Source: Myxococcales bacterium (GTDB taxonomy: Bacteria > Myxococcota > Myxococcia > Myxococcales > 40CM-4-68-19). From it: a stretch of 42,583 nt of DNA. Each line of letters opens with the position of its first letter. The stretch's first letter is position 1. Positions 26,204 to 34,736 of the stretch are shown in pieces. The translations under genes and the position numbers were made by a program. The stretch is from contig JAIVGS010000018.1 of NCBI GenBank assembly GCA_020201435.1, positions 1 to 42,583 on the forward strand, written 5' to 3'. The notes below the pieces were generated by a model. It saw nothing but the letters and a program-made list of their open reading frames with translations, searched no databases and was not told where the DNA came from.

Positions 26204-27099
26204 ACTTCGACGAGCAGGCGCGCATGCTCGCCAACCGCGCGCGGAAGAATTTTCACCGGCTCCACCCGCGGTTCGAGGAGCGCGGGATCGGCACCTTCCG
26301 GGTCTACGATCGCGACATCCCCGGTATTCGCGCGGCGATCGACTGGTACGAAGGACACCTCGTGGTCGCCGAGTATGCCCGCGAGCAGACCGCCGGCTTG
26401 CCGTGGCTGGAGACGATGGCCCGGGCCGCTGCGGAGGCGCTGGCGGTGCCGTGGGAGCGGGTGCACCTGCGCAAGCGGCGAGCGGGCGGGAAGTACGAGC
26501 GGCTGGCGTCGAGAGGCGAGCGGATCGAAGTGCGCGAGCGCGATCTCCGGTTCCTCGTCAACCTCGACGACTACCTCGACACCGGCCTGTTCGCCGACCA
26601 CCGCGAGACGCGCGCGCTGATCCGCAAGGAAGCGCGCGGCAAGTCGTTCCTCAATCTCTTCGCGTACACCGGCAGCTTCACCTGCGCGGCGCTGAAGGGC
26701 GGCGCGCGCTCGTCGGTGAGCGTCGACGCTTCGCCGATCTACCTCGAGTGGGCCCGGGACAATCTGGCGCTGAACGGGCTCGAAGGCGCGCTGGTGCGCG
26801 GCGACGTGCGCGAATTTCTCGCGGCGGCGAACGAGCGGTGGCAGCTCTGCGTCCTCGATCCGCCGTCGCGCTCCGACCACGGCGGGCGGATGTTCGACGT
26901 GCAGCGCGACCATCGCTCGCTGATCGAGAAGACCCTCGCCGTGCTCGAGCCGCGCGGCGTCCTCTGGTTCTCGACCAATCACCAGCGGTTCGAGCCGCGG
27001 CTCGAGGGTCTGCGCTGCACCGAAATGACCGGGCAGACCGTGCCCGAGGATTACCGAAATCGCGCGGTGCACCGATCGTTCCGGATCGTCAACGGATGA
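26200..27099 (+). CDS. SAM-dependent RNA methyltransferase (RlmK/RlmI-type)
   Basis: A 299-residue enzyme like the C-terminal domain of RlmKL (YcbY) or RlmI. LANRARKNFHRLHPRFEERG, FRVYDRDIPGIRAAIDWYE, FLNLFAYTGSFTCAALKGGA (SAM site) and LCVLDPPSRSDHGGRMFDVQRD (catalytic motif) are all clear. Family members methylate guanosine or cytidine in 23S rRNA. It probably starts at TTG 26200, overlapping the stop of the hydrolase gene by four bases (TTGA); ATG 26224 is the alternative. Confidence 0.9.
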   Translation: MNFDEQARMLANRARKNFHRLHPRFEERGIGTFRVYDRDIPGIRAAIDWYEGHLVVAEYAREQTAGLPWLETMARAAAEALAVPWERVHLRKRRAGGKYERLASRGERIEVRERDLRFLVNLDDYLDTGLFADHRETRALIRKEARGKSFLNLFAYTGSFTCAALKGGARSSVSVDASPIYLEWARDNLALNGLEGALVRGDVREFLAAANERWQLCVLDPPSRSDHGGRMFDVQRDHRSLIEKTLAVLEPRGVLWFSTNHQRFEPRLEGLRCTEMTGQTVPEDYRNRAVHRSFRIVNG

Positions 27100-27371
27100 A
27101 ACGCTTCGTCAACTGGGCGCGGACCGCGTCGTGCACGCCCGCCGGGTTGAATTTCGTCGTCGAGCTGCGCTTCGTCGCCGCCGATCAGGCGTGGATGAGC
27201 CCTGCCTTTGGACGCGTGCTGCGTACGTCGGCGCGTACATGGCGCGCGCCCCGGGCATCGAGCGCTACTTCGCCGCGTTCGAGCGCGAGATGCTCGCCCT
27301 CGGCGGCCGGCCCCACTGGGGCAGGGCTCTTCGACAACGCATTCCTCCGCCGCGTCCTCGACGGACTATAG
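27096..27371 (+). pseudogene. Remnant of an FAD-linked sugar-lactone oxidase (C-terminus, frameshifted)
   Basis: Pieces of the C-terminal domain of a D-arabinono-1,4-lactone-oxidase-like protein can be read in sequence: LRFVAADQAWMSPAFG in one frame up to about 27215, then AYVGAYMARAPGIERYFAAF and ALGGRPHWG in a second frame up to about 27320, then GLFDNAFLRRVLDGL in the first frame to a TAG at 27371. The middle part of about 30 residues between the last two pieces is missing. A small shift at about 27215 and a deletion at about 27320 explain this. The N-terminal FAD domain is absent. It is a dead relic. Confidence 0.75.
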
Positions 27372-29992
27372 TGCCGCGCGTGCGCAGCTCGATGGCGCCT
27401 TGGGCCGCACTGGCCGGCTCGCTCGCCCTGACGCTCGCGGCGGCGGCGTTTCTCTTTTCGACCGCTCAGGCGCGCGATGGGTCCCGCTTTGCCCGCGCGG
27501 TGCGCAGCGCCGAGGATCGGATCGCCAGCCGGCTGGACGATCAAGCCGCCCTTCTCCGTGGGGTCGCCGGCCTCATCGCCGCCCGGCCCGATACGACCGC
27601 GGCCGAGTTTCAGGCCTTCGTCGGCCGGCTTCAGGTCGCCGCCCACCATCCCGGGATCCAGGGCATCGGCTTCGCGCGCCGCGTGCGCCGCGCGCAATCG
27701 GGCGCGGTCGAGGCCGACCTCCAGTCGCGCGGTTTCGCTGGCCTGCGGATCTGGCCCGATCTCGGCCGCGAAGAGCGCAGCGCGGTCGTCTGGCTGGAGC
27801 CGCTCGACGCGCGCAATCGCGCCGCCGTCGGATACGACATGTTCACCAATCCGGTGCGCCGGGAAGCGATGGAGCGCGCTCGCGACTCGGGCATGGCGGC
27901 GCTCTCCGGCAAGGTCACGCTGGTGCAGGAGATCGACCCGCGCCGCCAGCCCGGTTTCCTCCTCTACGTTCCCGTCTACCGCGGCGGCGGGATTCCGGCG
28001 AGCGTCGAGGAACGCCGCGAAACGCTGCTCGGCTGGGCCTACAGCGCGTTCCGCGGCGACGATTTCTTCAACGCGCTCTTCGCGGCGGAAATCGATCCGA
28101 CGGTCGACTTCAGCATCTACGACGGGGACGCAGTCGATCCCGACCGCCTGCTTCACGAGGCGCGCCGCGGCGCTCCCGGCCGGCGCGCGCTCAACGAGAC
28201 GGTGCGGATGCAGCCGGCGGGCCGTGCCTGGACGCTTTTGTTCGCCGCCCTGCCGGCGCTGGAGAGCGGCCTCACCGCTGCGCTCGGCGTGCTGATCATC
28301 GGAGCGGCCGTCTCTGCGCTGGTGTTCCTGCTTTCGCGCCGCGAGGTGCTGGCGCGATCGCGCGCGGAACATGCGCTCGACGAGCTGAAGCGGTCGCTGG
28401 AAGAGCGCAGCCAGTTCGAGGAGCGCCTGCGCGAGGAGGGGCGGGTCAATTCGATCCTCCGGCGACTGGGGATTTCGCTGGCTGCCGAGCTCGATCCGGA
28501 CCGCGTCGCGCAGCTCGTCGTTGACGAGGGCGCTGCGCTCACCGGCGCGGAGCGGGGTGCGATGTTCGACGGCGGCGCGGCCCATCGGCTGCTGGCGGTG
28601 GCGGGTGGCGAGCGGACGATCGCGCTGCAGCCGGGAAGCGAGCTCGTCGCCCGTACGTTCCGCGGCGAGCGCGCCGTGCGCGTCGCCGACGTCGGCGCCG
28701 AGACGCCGTTCTCCGCCGAGCCGGTCAAGGCCTGTCTCGCGGCGGCGGTCGTTTCGCGCACCGGCGACGTGCTCGCCGGCCTCTTCTTCGCCCACCCGGC
28801 GCCGGGCCACTTCACCGAGCAGCACGAGCGGCTGCTGCTCGGCCTCGCCGCGCAGGCTTCGATCGCGCTCGACAACGCGCGGCTGCTGCGCGATCTCCGC
28901 GAGGCCGATCGACGCAAGGACGAGTTCCTCGCCGTCCTCGGCCACGAGCTCCGCAATCCGCTCGCGCCGATCGTCACCGCGCTCGAGGTCGCCGGGCGCG
29001 ATCCCTCGTCGGCGGCGCGGCAGCTGGGGATCATCGGTCGCCAGGCGCGGCACATGGTGCGAATCGTCGACGACCTGCTCGACGTCTCGCGCATCAGCCG
29101 CGGGAAGATCGAGCTTCGGAAGCAGCCGCTCTCGGTCAACGACGCGCTCGAGCGGGCGGCGGAGACGGTTTCGCCGCTCGCCCATGCGCGCCGGCAGAAG
29201 TTGATCGTGACGCGGCCGCGGGAGCCGCTGTCGATCGAGGCCGACCCGGTCCGGCTCGAGCAGATCCTCGGCAACCTGCTCACCAACGCGATCAAGTACA
29301 CGCCCGAGCAGGGCGAGATCGAGCTCTCGGCGGCCGAGCGCGACGGCGAGCTCGAACTCCGGGTAAGCGACACCGGCATCGGGATCGCGTCCGACGCGCT
29401 GCGGACGCTGTTCGATCCGTTCGTGCAGGTGGCGGGAGCGAAGGACTACGCGACCGGCGGCCTCGGCATCGGACTGGCGCTCGTCCGCGGCCTCGTCGAG
29501 CTGCACGGGGGAACGGTGCGGGCGCAGAGCGCCGGCGCTGGCAGCGGGTCGACCTTCACCGTGCGGCTGCCGGGGGTTTCGAGCGGCGCCACGCCGCGGG
29601 AAGTCCGGAAGATGCAGCAACACGCCAACCGCGGACGAGTGCTGGTCGTCGACGACAACGTCGATGCCGCGCTGACGCTCGCCGAAGCGGTCCGGCTCGA
29701 CGGGCACGACGTGCGCGTCTCGCACGACGGGGACGCCGCCTTGAAGGATGCCGCTTCGTTCGCGCCGGAGGTGGTGCTGCTCGACATCGGGCTGCCGGGG
29801 ATGGACGGCTACGAGGTCGTCGCCCGGCTGCGCCGGATGCCGGAGCTGAAGCGGACGCTGATGGTCGCGCTGACCGGATTCGGCCAGGAGTCGGATCGCG
29901 TGCGCGCGCTGGCGGCGGGATTCGACGAGCACCTGGTGAAGCCGGTCGATCTCGATGTCGTGCACGGCGTGCTGCGCCGGCGCCTCGGTTGA
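27371..29992 (+). CDS. CHASE-GAF hybrid histidine kinase with receiver domain
   Basis: An 873-residue membrane sensor. A first membrane helix ([18 protein letters not shown]) and a second at about residue 300 ([22 protein letters not shown]) bracket a periplasmic CHASE domain ([34 protein letters not shown]). A coiled-coil linker, a GAF domain (about 380-510), a HisKA helix ([20 protein letters not shown]), HATPase_c ([29 protein letters not shown]) and a C-terminal receiver ([39 protein letters not shown]) follow. The GTG start at 27371 overlaps the relic's stop; ATG 27392 is the alternative. It converges with the MFS gene, 7 bases apart. Confidence 0.95.
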   Translation: MPRVRSSMAPWAALAGSLALTLAAAAFLFSTAQARDGSRFARAVRSAEDRIASRLDDQAALLRGVAGLIAARPDTTAAEFQAFVGRLQVAAHHPGIQGIGFARRVRRAQSGAVEADLQSRGFAGLRIWPDLGREERSAVVWLEPLDARNRAAVGYDMFTNPVRREAMERARDSGMAALSGKVTLVQEIDPRRQPGFLLYVPVYRGGGIPASVEERRETLLGWAYSAFRGDDFFNALFAAEIDPTVDFSIYDGDAVDPDRLLHEARRGAPGRRALNETVRMQPAGRAWTLLFAALPALESGLTAALGVLIIGAAVSALVFLLSRREVLARSRAEHALDELKRSLEERSQFEERLREEGRVNSILRRLGISLAAELDPDRVAQLVVDEGAALTGAERGAMFDGGAAHRLLAVAGGERTIALQPGSELVARTFRGERAVRVADVGAETPFSAEPVKACLAAAVVSRTGDVLAGLFFAHPAPGHFTEQHERLLLGLAAQASIALDNARLLRDLREADRRKDEFLAVLGHELRNPLAPIVTALEVAGRDPSSAARQLGIIGRQARHMVRIVDDLLDVSRISRGKIELRKQPLSVNDALERAAETVSPLAHARRQKLIVTRPREPLSIEADPVRLEQILGNLLTNAIKYTPEQGEIELSAAERDGELELRVSDTGIGIASDALRTLFDPFVQVAGAKDYATGGLGIGLALVRGLVELHGGTVRAQSAGAGSGSTFTVRLPGVSSGATPREVRKMQQHANRGRVLVVDDNVDAALTLAEAVRLDGHDVRVSHDGDAALKDAASFAPEVVLLDIGLPGMDGYEVVARLRRMPELKRTLMVALTGFGQESDRVRALAAGFDEHLVKPVDLDVVHGVLRRRLG

Positions 29993-29999
29993 TGAACGT

Positions 30000-31166
30000 C
30001 TACGTCGCCAGTTCGGGATGCCGTCGCAGCGTCCCGAGCGAGAGCTGACCGGCGGCGATCAACGCGCCGAAGCCGATGCAGCTGGTCCACAGCGCGTTGG
30101 CGCCGTAGCGCCCCATCACCTGCGATCCGATCATCGGCCCGAGCAACGCCGCGGCGCCGATCGCGCCGTGGAACAGGCCTTGATACGCGCCGCGCAGCCG
30201 CGGCGGGGCTGCGTCCGCGGCGACCGCCGGACCGATACCCGCCATCACGATTTCGCCGAGCGTCCACACCGCGATCGAGAGCGCGAATCCCCGCGCGGTC
30301 TGCATCACTGCCGTCAGGCCGAAGCCCGATCCGACCAGCAGGCCCGCGAACGCGAGGACACGGTGCCGCGCGAATCGCGACAGGGCGCGGGCGACGAACG
30401 GCTGCAGCGCGAAGATCAGGACCCCGTTCAACGCGATCAGCGAGCCGTACGTCGACGGCTCGATGCCGTGGTTGTGCATGTCGATCGGCAAGGTGGTCCA
30501 GACCTGGAAGAACATCATCCACACCAGCATGGTGAGGAAGCAGAAGGCCACGAACGGCGCGTCGCCGAGCGGCGCCCACGGCGGCGGGCGGGAGGTTGCC
30601 TCGCTCGCGTGCTGGGTCTCGGGAATCCTGAGCCAGACGATCGCGGCGTAGGCGAGCGTCGTCGCCGCATCGCCGAAGAAGAGCAGGTACCAGCCGCGCG
30701 CCGCGAGGGCGCCGCCCAGCGCGCTGCCGACGGCGAAGCCGAGGTTGACCGCCCAGTAGAGAAGTCCGTAAGCGCGGACGCGATCCTGCGAGGGAACCAG
30801 ATCGGCGACCGCGGCCGAGACCGCGGGCCGATACAGATCGCCGAGCAGGCCGAGCAGGAAGGTGGCGATGGCGATGTGCGCCGGCGCGCGCGCGAAGGCG
30901 AGGTGCAGCATCGCCAGCGCGCCGAAGACCAGGGCGGCGATCAGCGTCCGCCGCCGTCCGATTCGATCGGCGAGAAAGCCGCCCACTGGACCGGCGCAGA
31001 GCGCGCCGGCGCCGAAGAGCGTGAGCACCAGGCCGACCTGTTCGACCCGCAGCCCGCGCGGCCCGCTCAGGTAGAGAGCGAGCAGCGGCATGACGAATCC
31101 CCCGAGCCGGTTGATCAGCGCGCCGGTCCAGAGGATCCAGTAGGTCTTGGGCAGCCCGGAAAGCAT
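30000..31166 (-). CDS. Major facilitator superfamily transporter
   Basis: A 388-residue membrane protein with 12 predicted helices. The loop between helices 2 and 3 holds the family signature GGFLADRIGRRRT. The N-terminus GLPKTYWILWTGALINRLGGF and the order of helices are those of the multidrug-efflux type. It probably exports a small compound with proton exchange; the substrate is not evident. It converges with the hybrid kinase gene, 7 bases apart. Confidence 0.93.
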   Translation of the reverse strand: MLSGLPKTYWILWTGALINRLGGFVMPLLALYLSGPRGLRVEQVGLVLTLFGAGALCAGPVGGFLADRIGRRRTLIAALVFGALAMLHLAFARAPAHIAIATFLLGLLGDLYRPAVSAAVADLVPSQDRVRAYGLLYWAVNLGFAVGSALGGALAARGWYLLFFGDAATTLAYAAIVWLRIPETQHASEATSRPPPWAPLGDAPFVAFCFLTMLVWMMFFQVWTTLPIDMHNHGIEPSTYGSLIALNGVLIFALQPFVARALSRFARHRVLAFAGLLVGSGFGLTAVMQTARGFALSIAVWTLGEIVMAGIGPAVAADAAPPRLRGAYQGLFHGAIGAAALLGPMIGSQVMGRYGANALWTSCIGFGALIAAGQLSLGTLRRHPELAT

Positions 31167-31199
31167 GAGCCGCGCAGGATAGCGCGGCTCACGCCGCGA

Positions 31200-31385
31200 T
31201 CACTCGTCGAGGTCGGAATTGGGGACGCTCCGCGGTGGAACCGGCTTCTTCCCGACGGCCTGACCGACGGTGTCGCCGACGTCCTGGTTCAGCTCCTTGC
31301 CGCTGTCCTTGTTGAGGTCGTGCTTGGTCTGTTCCCAGTCCCGCTTCAGCGCCTCGCCCGGCTTGCTCTTGTCGTCGTTGTCCAT
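31200..31385 (-). CDS. Small hydrophilic protein
   Basis: A 61-residue charged protein (MDNDDKSKPGEALKRDWEQ, then NKDSGKELNQDVGDTVGQAVGKK). No domain recognised, though its composition recalls CsbD-like or other small stress proteins. Start at ATG 31385. It is upstream of and parallel to the MFS gene, with 33 bases between. Confidence 0.55.
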   Translation of the reverse strand: MDNDDKSKPGEALKRDWEQTKHDLNKDSGKELNQDVGDTVGQAVGKKPVPPRSVPNSDLDE

Positions 31386-31464
31386 GCGGGAAAATCTGCC
31401 TATGGGACTTCGCACGCGCACCGAGTTGGCGGGCATGCGCGGGCAAGGTTAGTGTGCCGCCGAC

Positions 31465-32439
31465 ATGCCAGCCGCCCGCAAGCGTCCCGTCACGAAGTCC
31501 GGCAAACCGCGCGCCCGCAAGGGAGTGAAGCTCAAGCCCACCGACCTCACGCCGGGGCAGTTGAGGCTCGCCGAGGTCCCGGAGAATCTGCGGGAGCTGG
31601 CCGCCGCCGTCGAGGCGGACGGGGGATCGGTGCTCGCCGCGTATCGCGAGCCGCTGGGTGGAAACGCCTTGCTCTTTTGCGCGCTGCCCGTCGACAAGGT
31701 CGAGCCGACCGCCTTCCAGCGCGACGTCTCGGACGCCCACGTGCTCAAGCTGACCCGCGCGATGGACAAGACGCGCCGGTATCTGGATCCGATCATCGCC
31801 GTACGGGAAGAGGGCGGATTCCGCACGCCGAACGGCGGCCACCGGCTGACGGCGCTGAAGGAGCTGGGCGCGAAATCGATCCTCGCGCTGGTCGTGCCCG
31901 AGCGCGAAGTCGCGTACCAGATCCTCGCCCTCAACATCGAGAAGGCGCACAACCTGCGCGAGAAGGCGCTCGAGGTGGTGCGGATGTACCGCGATCTCGC
32001 GGCGCTCGGCGCCGATCGCAAGGAGAGCGACTACGCGCTGGAGTTCGAGGAGCCCTCGCTGGTCACGCTCGGATTCGCGTATGAAAAGAAGGGGCGGTTC
32101 TCCGGCGGCGCATACTCGGCGGCGCTCAAGAAAGTCGACAAGTATTTCGAGAAGCCGCTTGGCGACACGGTTCCCGAGCGCGAACGTCGCGCGCAGAAAC
32201 TGCTCGAGCTCGACGAGGCCGTCAGCGCCGCGGTCGACAAGTTGAAGGAGCGCGGGCTGACGTCGCCGTACCTGAAGGCGTTCGTCGTGGCCCGCGTGAA
32301 TCCGCTGCGGTTCATCAAGGGCGAGCCGCCGTCGTTCGACGACCTGCTGGACACGATGACCAAGCGGGCGCGGGGCATGGATCCGGCGCGCGTCAAGACC
32401 GACGACCTCGCGCGCAGCGGCGGGCCGCCCGAAGAGTGA
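31465..32439 (+). CDS. ParB-like nuclease-domain protein
   Basis: A 324-residue protein with a basic N-terminus (RKRPVTKSGKPRARKG) and a ParB/sulfiredoxin-like domain: LPVDKVEPTAFQRDVSDAHVLKL, YLDPIIAVREEGGFRTPNGGHRLTALKELGA, where GGHRLTAL is the nucleotide-binding motif of ParB N-domains. The C-terminal half is helical without a clear helix-turn-helix, so it is not a normal chromosome-partition ParB. No parA is nearby. A CTP- or DNA-binding role is possible. Confidence 0.75.
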   Translation: MPAARKRPVTKSGKPRARKGVKLKPTDLTPGQLRLAEVPENLRELAAAVEADGGSVLAAYREPLGGNALLFCALPVDKVEPTAFQRDVSDAHVLKLTRAMDKTRRYLDPIIAVREEGGFRTPNGGHRLTALKELGAKSILALVVPEREVAYQILALNIEKAHNLREKALEVVRMYRDLAALGADRKESDYALEFEEPSLVTLGFAYEKKGRFSGGAYSAALKKVDKYFEKPLGDTVPERERRAQKLLELDEAVSAAVDKLKERGLTSPYLKAFVVARVNPLRFIKGEPPSFDDLLDTMTKRARGMDPARVKTDDLARSGGPPEE

Positions 32440-32487
32440 GAATCTTTCCCGTGACGCCCTGCATCCTAGGGGCGAGGAGGCAACCGA

Positions 32488-32868
32488 ATGGGCGCGGTGG
32501 CGATCGGGATGAAGGATTTCCAGCAGACCGTGGAAAAGGGCGGGATCGTGCTGGTCGACTGGTGGGCGCCGTGGTGCGGTCCCTGCCGGTCGTTCGCGCC
32601 GACGTATGAGGAGGTGGCGGAGGCCAACCCGGACGTGGTGTTCGCCAAGGTCAACACCGACGAGGAACAGGAGCTGGCAGGCGCGTTCCAGATCCGCAGC
32701 ATCCCGACGCTGATGGTGTTCCGCGACAAGGTGCTCCTCTTCGCCCAGGCCGGCGCGCTGCCGAAGTCGGTGCTGGAAGAACTGCTCGCCAAAGTGCGCG
32801 CGCTGGACATGGAAGCCGTCCGCGCCGAAATCGCCAAATCCGAAGGCGCCAACCCGCAACCGGGCTAA
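32488..32868 (+). CDS. Thioredoxin
   Basis: A 126-residue protein with one thioredoxin domain; WWAPWCGPCRSFAPTYEEV holds the CGPC active site and SIPTLMVFRDKVL the cis-Pro. A short extra C-terminal tail follows (about 15 residues). It is cytoplasmic and reduces disulfides. GAGGAGG at 32474-32480 precedes the ATG. It faces the SelW-like gene across a 75-bp palindrome; both are redox proteins. Confidence 0.95.
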   Translation: MGAVAIGMKDFQQTVEKGGIVLVDWWAPWCGPCRSFAPTYEEVAEANPDVVFAKVNTDEEQELAGAFQIRSIPTLMVFRDKVLLFAQAGALPKSVLEELLAKVRALDMEAVRAEIAKSEGANPQPG

Positions 32869-32885
32869 AGGCAAGAGCAGAATCT

Positions 32886-32960
32886 CACCACGGAGGCACG
32901 GAGGACACGGAGATTGGCCTTACAAAACGAAAACTCCGTGCCCTCCGTGCCTCTGTGGTG
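32886..32960. repeat. 75-bp palindrome of CACGGAGG words, two-way terminator candidate
   Basis: Left arm 32886-32912 (CACCACGGAGGCACGGAGG...) pairs with right arm 32934-32960 at 25 of 27 positions, with a 21-base AT-rich loop. It lies between the 3' ends of the thioredoxin and SelW-like genes. Repeats of this word are widespread in environmental bacteria, so this copy is one of a known type. Confidence 0.85.
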
Positions 32961-32965
32961 TGCCT

Positions 32966-33190
32966 TTAAAGGTCGCCGAGTCTCGCGCGGACCGCCGAGA
33001 CGATCGCGTCTTCGGAGGGGAAGTCGCGCTCCTTGCGGGCGACCACGTCGCCGTCGACCTTGACGATGAACTGGCCCGGCGCGCCGACTTCGATCTCGGC
33101 CTTCACGCCCAGCTCCTTCTCGAGGACAGCCGCCGCACGGACGGCTCGAGGCTTGTACCCTCAGGAGTTGCAGTATTCGATCTTGATCAT
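32966..33190 (-). CDS. SelW-like (Rdx family) selenoprotein with in-frame UGA
   Basis: Reading from ATG 33190, MIKIEYCNS is followed by TGA (33163-33161), then GYKPRAVRAAAVLEKELG, GQFIVKVDGDVVARKERDF and VSAVRARLGDL to TAA at 32966. The Rdx/SelW family has the redox motif CxxC or CxxU in this place; here it is Cys7-x-x-Sec10 if UGA is read as selenocysteine. The downstream half keeps the family's GQFIVKVDGDVVARK core, which would not persist if the gene ended at UGA. A plausible SECIS hairpin lies just after the UGA. The protein is probably a cytoplasmic glutathione- or thioredoxin-linked thiol oxidoreductase, 74 residues. Selenoprotein machinery is not in this window. Confidence 0.88.
33119..33163 (-). 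promoter_or_regulatory. Candidate bacterial SECIS hairpin after the UGA
   Basis: In the minus-strand RNA, the six-base stem GCCGUC/GGCGGC has loop CGUGC (33135-33139), 21 bases after the UGA, within the 16-37-base window known for SelB-dependent elements. A lower stem CUCGA/UCGAG joins it with a five-base bulge on the 3' side. The fold was drawn by eye. Confidence 0.5.
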
Positions 33191-33240
33191 GCCGCAAGGA
33201 TAGCAGCGAATCGGGCGGCGCGCTTTGGCATCAATTCCCC

Positions 33241-33939
33241 ATGATTACTCCGCGCAAGGCCGCCGATCGCTTCCACAGCCAGATCGGCTGGCTCGACAGC
33301 TGGCATACGTTTTCTTTCGCCGATCATTACCATCCCGACTGGCTCGGCTTTTCGGCGCTGCGGGTGATCAACGACGACACCGTCGCGCCCGGCCAGGGCT
33401 TCGGCGCGCACCCGCATCGCGACATGGAGATCGTCACCTACGTCCTCTCCGGCGGCGTGCAGCACCAGGACTCGAGCGGCGGCGGCGGCGTGATTCGCCC
33501 CGGCGACGTCCAGCGGATGAGCGCCGGAAGCGGCGTGGTGCACAGCGAGTTCAACGCCTCGCGCGAGGAGCCGGTGCACTTCCTCCAAATCTGGATCGTG
33601 CCCGACACCCGGGGCCTCCCCCCGCGCTACGAGCAGAAACATTTCGCGCCGGCCGAGCGCCGCGGAAAGTTTCGGCTGCTGGCGTCGAAGGGGGGCCGCG
33701 ACGGATCGGTCGACATCCACCAGGACGCGTACGTCTGGGGCGCCCTCCTGGACGGCGACGAGAAGATTTCGTTTGAGCTCAAACCATCGCGGAAAGCCTG
33801 GCTGCACGTCGCGCGCGGCTCGCTGCAGCTCAACGGCATCGAGCTCGGCGCGGGCGACGGAGCCGCCATCGCCGACGAGCGCCTGCTCCAGCTCTCCGGG
33901 GGACGCGACGCCGAGGTGCTGGTGTTCGATCTGCCGTAG
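33241..33939 (+). CDS. Pirin family protein (quercetin 2,3-dioxygenase-like)
   Basis: A 232-residue double-cupin protein. GFGAHPHRDMEIVTYVLSGG holds the metal histidines, and QRMSAGSGVVHSEFN completes the site. The second cupin is shorter. Members can oxidise quercetin or act as redox-sensing cofactors; the role here is not evident. It is transcribed divergently from the SelW-like gene, 50 bases apart. Confidence 0.93.
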   Translation: MITPRKAADRFHSQIGWLDSWHTFSFADHYHPDWLGFSALRVINDDTVAPGQGFGAHPHRDMEIVTYVLSGGVQHQDSSGGGGVIRPGDVQRMSAGSGVVHSEFNASREEPVHFLQIWIVPDTRGLPPRYEQKHFAPAERRGKFRLLASKGGRDGSVDIHQDAYVWGALLDGDEKISFELKPSRKAWLHVARGSLQLNGIELGAGDGAAIADERLLQLSGGRDAEVLVFDLP

Positions 33940-33957
33940 CGTGCCCAGCTTGTCCGC

Positions 33958-34719
33958 ATGACCGCCCTGCTCTTGTCGGCATTGCTCGCCGTCGCTCCTC
34001 ACGGGCGCGAGGGCGATGCCCAGGCCTTCACCGCCCTCACCGACGCGCAGGGCAAGCCGATCGCCGACGCCCGCTACGCGCAGTGGGTCATCGGCGACGT
34101 CCTCCACGTCGAATCGCGCGCCGACTTTCCCGACGGCCGCTCGATCGTCGAGCAGACGGCGCTGCGCCTGCACCCCCGGATCGAGCAGCTGAGCTGGACC
34201 TGGACCGAGCACAACGGCGAGTTGCTGGTGCGCGAATACACCATCGACTTCGTCAAGAAGAAGGCGATCGCGACCCGCGTCGATCAGCGGAAGCGCTGGA
34301 AAGAGGACGTCGACGTCGAGCCGGGAAAGTCGTTCGCCGGGATCGGGTTCATGACGGTCGTGAAAGCGCTGCGCGGGCAGCTCAAGCCCGGACAGAGCGT
34401 GGAGCTGCAGGCGGTGGCGATGACGCCGAAGCCGCGGACCGTGACGGTCACCGTGCGGCGCGACGGCGCCGACCCGGTGCACATGGCGGGCCGGACCATC
34501 GAGGCCGATCGCTACACCATCCATCCCGAGATTCCCGCGATCGCCAAGCTGTTCGTCTCCGCGCCGGACGAGCACATCTGGTTGATCGGCCGCGACCCGG
34601 CCGCGTTCCTGCGCTTCGAAGGCCCGCTCGTCGAGCCGGGCGATCCGGTGATCCACATCGATCTGATCCCCAGCGCGCCGGTGCGGCCGCAGGCCCGCGC
34701 TCCACATCGCCACCGCTGA
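33958..34719 (+). CDS. Secreted protein of unknown function (possibly DUF3108-like)
   Basis: A 253-residue protein with a short signal (MTALLLSALLAVAPHGREG). The rest is mostly beta-strand-like (VIGDVLHVESRAD, LSWTWTEHNGELLVREYTID, AGIGFMTVVKALRGQLKPGQ) and may belong to a DUF3108-type or lipocalin-like fold; no catalytic motif is seen. It starts 18 bases after pirin and ends 17 bases before the GAF kinase gene, so they may share a transcript. Confidence 0.6.
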   Translation: MTALLLSALLAVAPHGREGDAQAFTALTDAQGKPIADARYAQWVIGDVLHVESRADFPDGRSIVEQTALRLHPRIEQLSWTWTEHNGELLVREYTIDFVKKKAIATRVDQRKRWKEDVDVEPGKSFAGIGFMTVVKALRGQLKPGQSVELQAVAMTPKPRTVTVTVRRDGADPVHMAGRTIEADRYTIHPEIPAIAKLFVSAPDEHIWLIGRDPAAFLRFEGPLVEPGDPVIHIDLIPSAPVRPQARAPHRHR

Positions 34720-34736
34720 ATGGTACTCTTTCGCGA

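Noticed and set aside
27185-29965. 926-codon minus-strand open frame
   Set aside because: Shadow of the CHASE-GAF hybrid kinase, which has clear domains on the plus strand. GC-rich genes commonly leave such open antisense frames.
31465-32439. Chromosome-partition ParB and nearby origin
   Set aside because: No parA, no parS (TGTTTCACGTGAAACA) and no helix-turn-helix were seen.
32960-33244. 94-codon plus-strand frame over the selenoprotein gene
   Set aside because: No family and charged shadow composition; the minus-strand frame matches SelW/Rdx.
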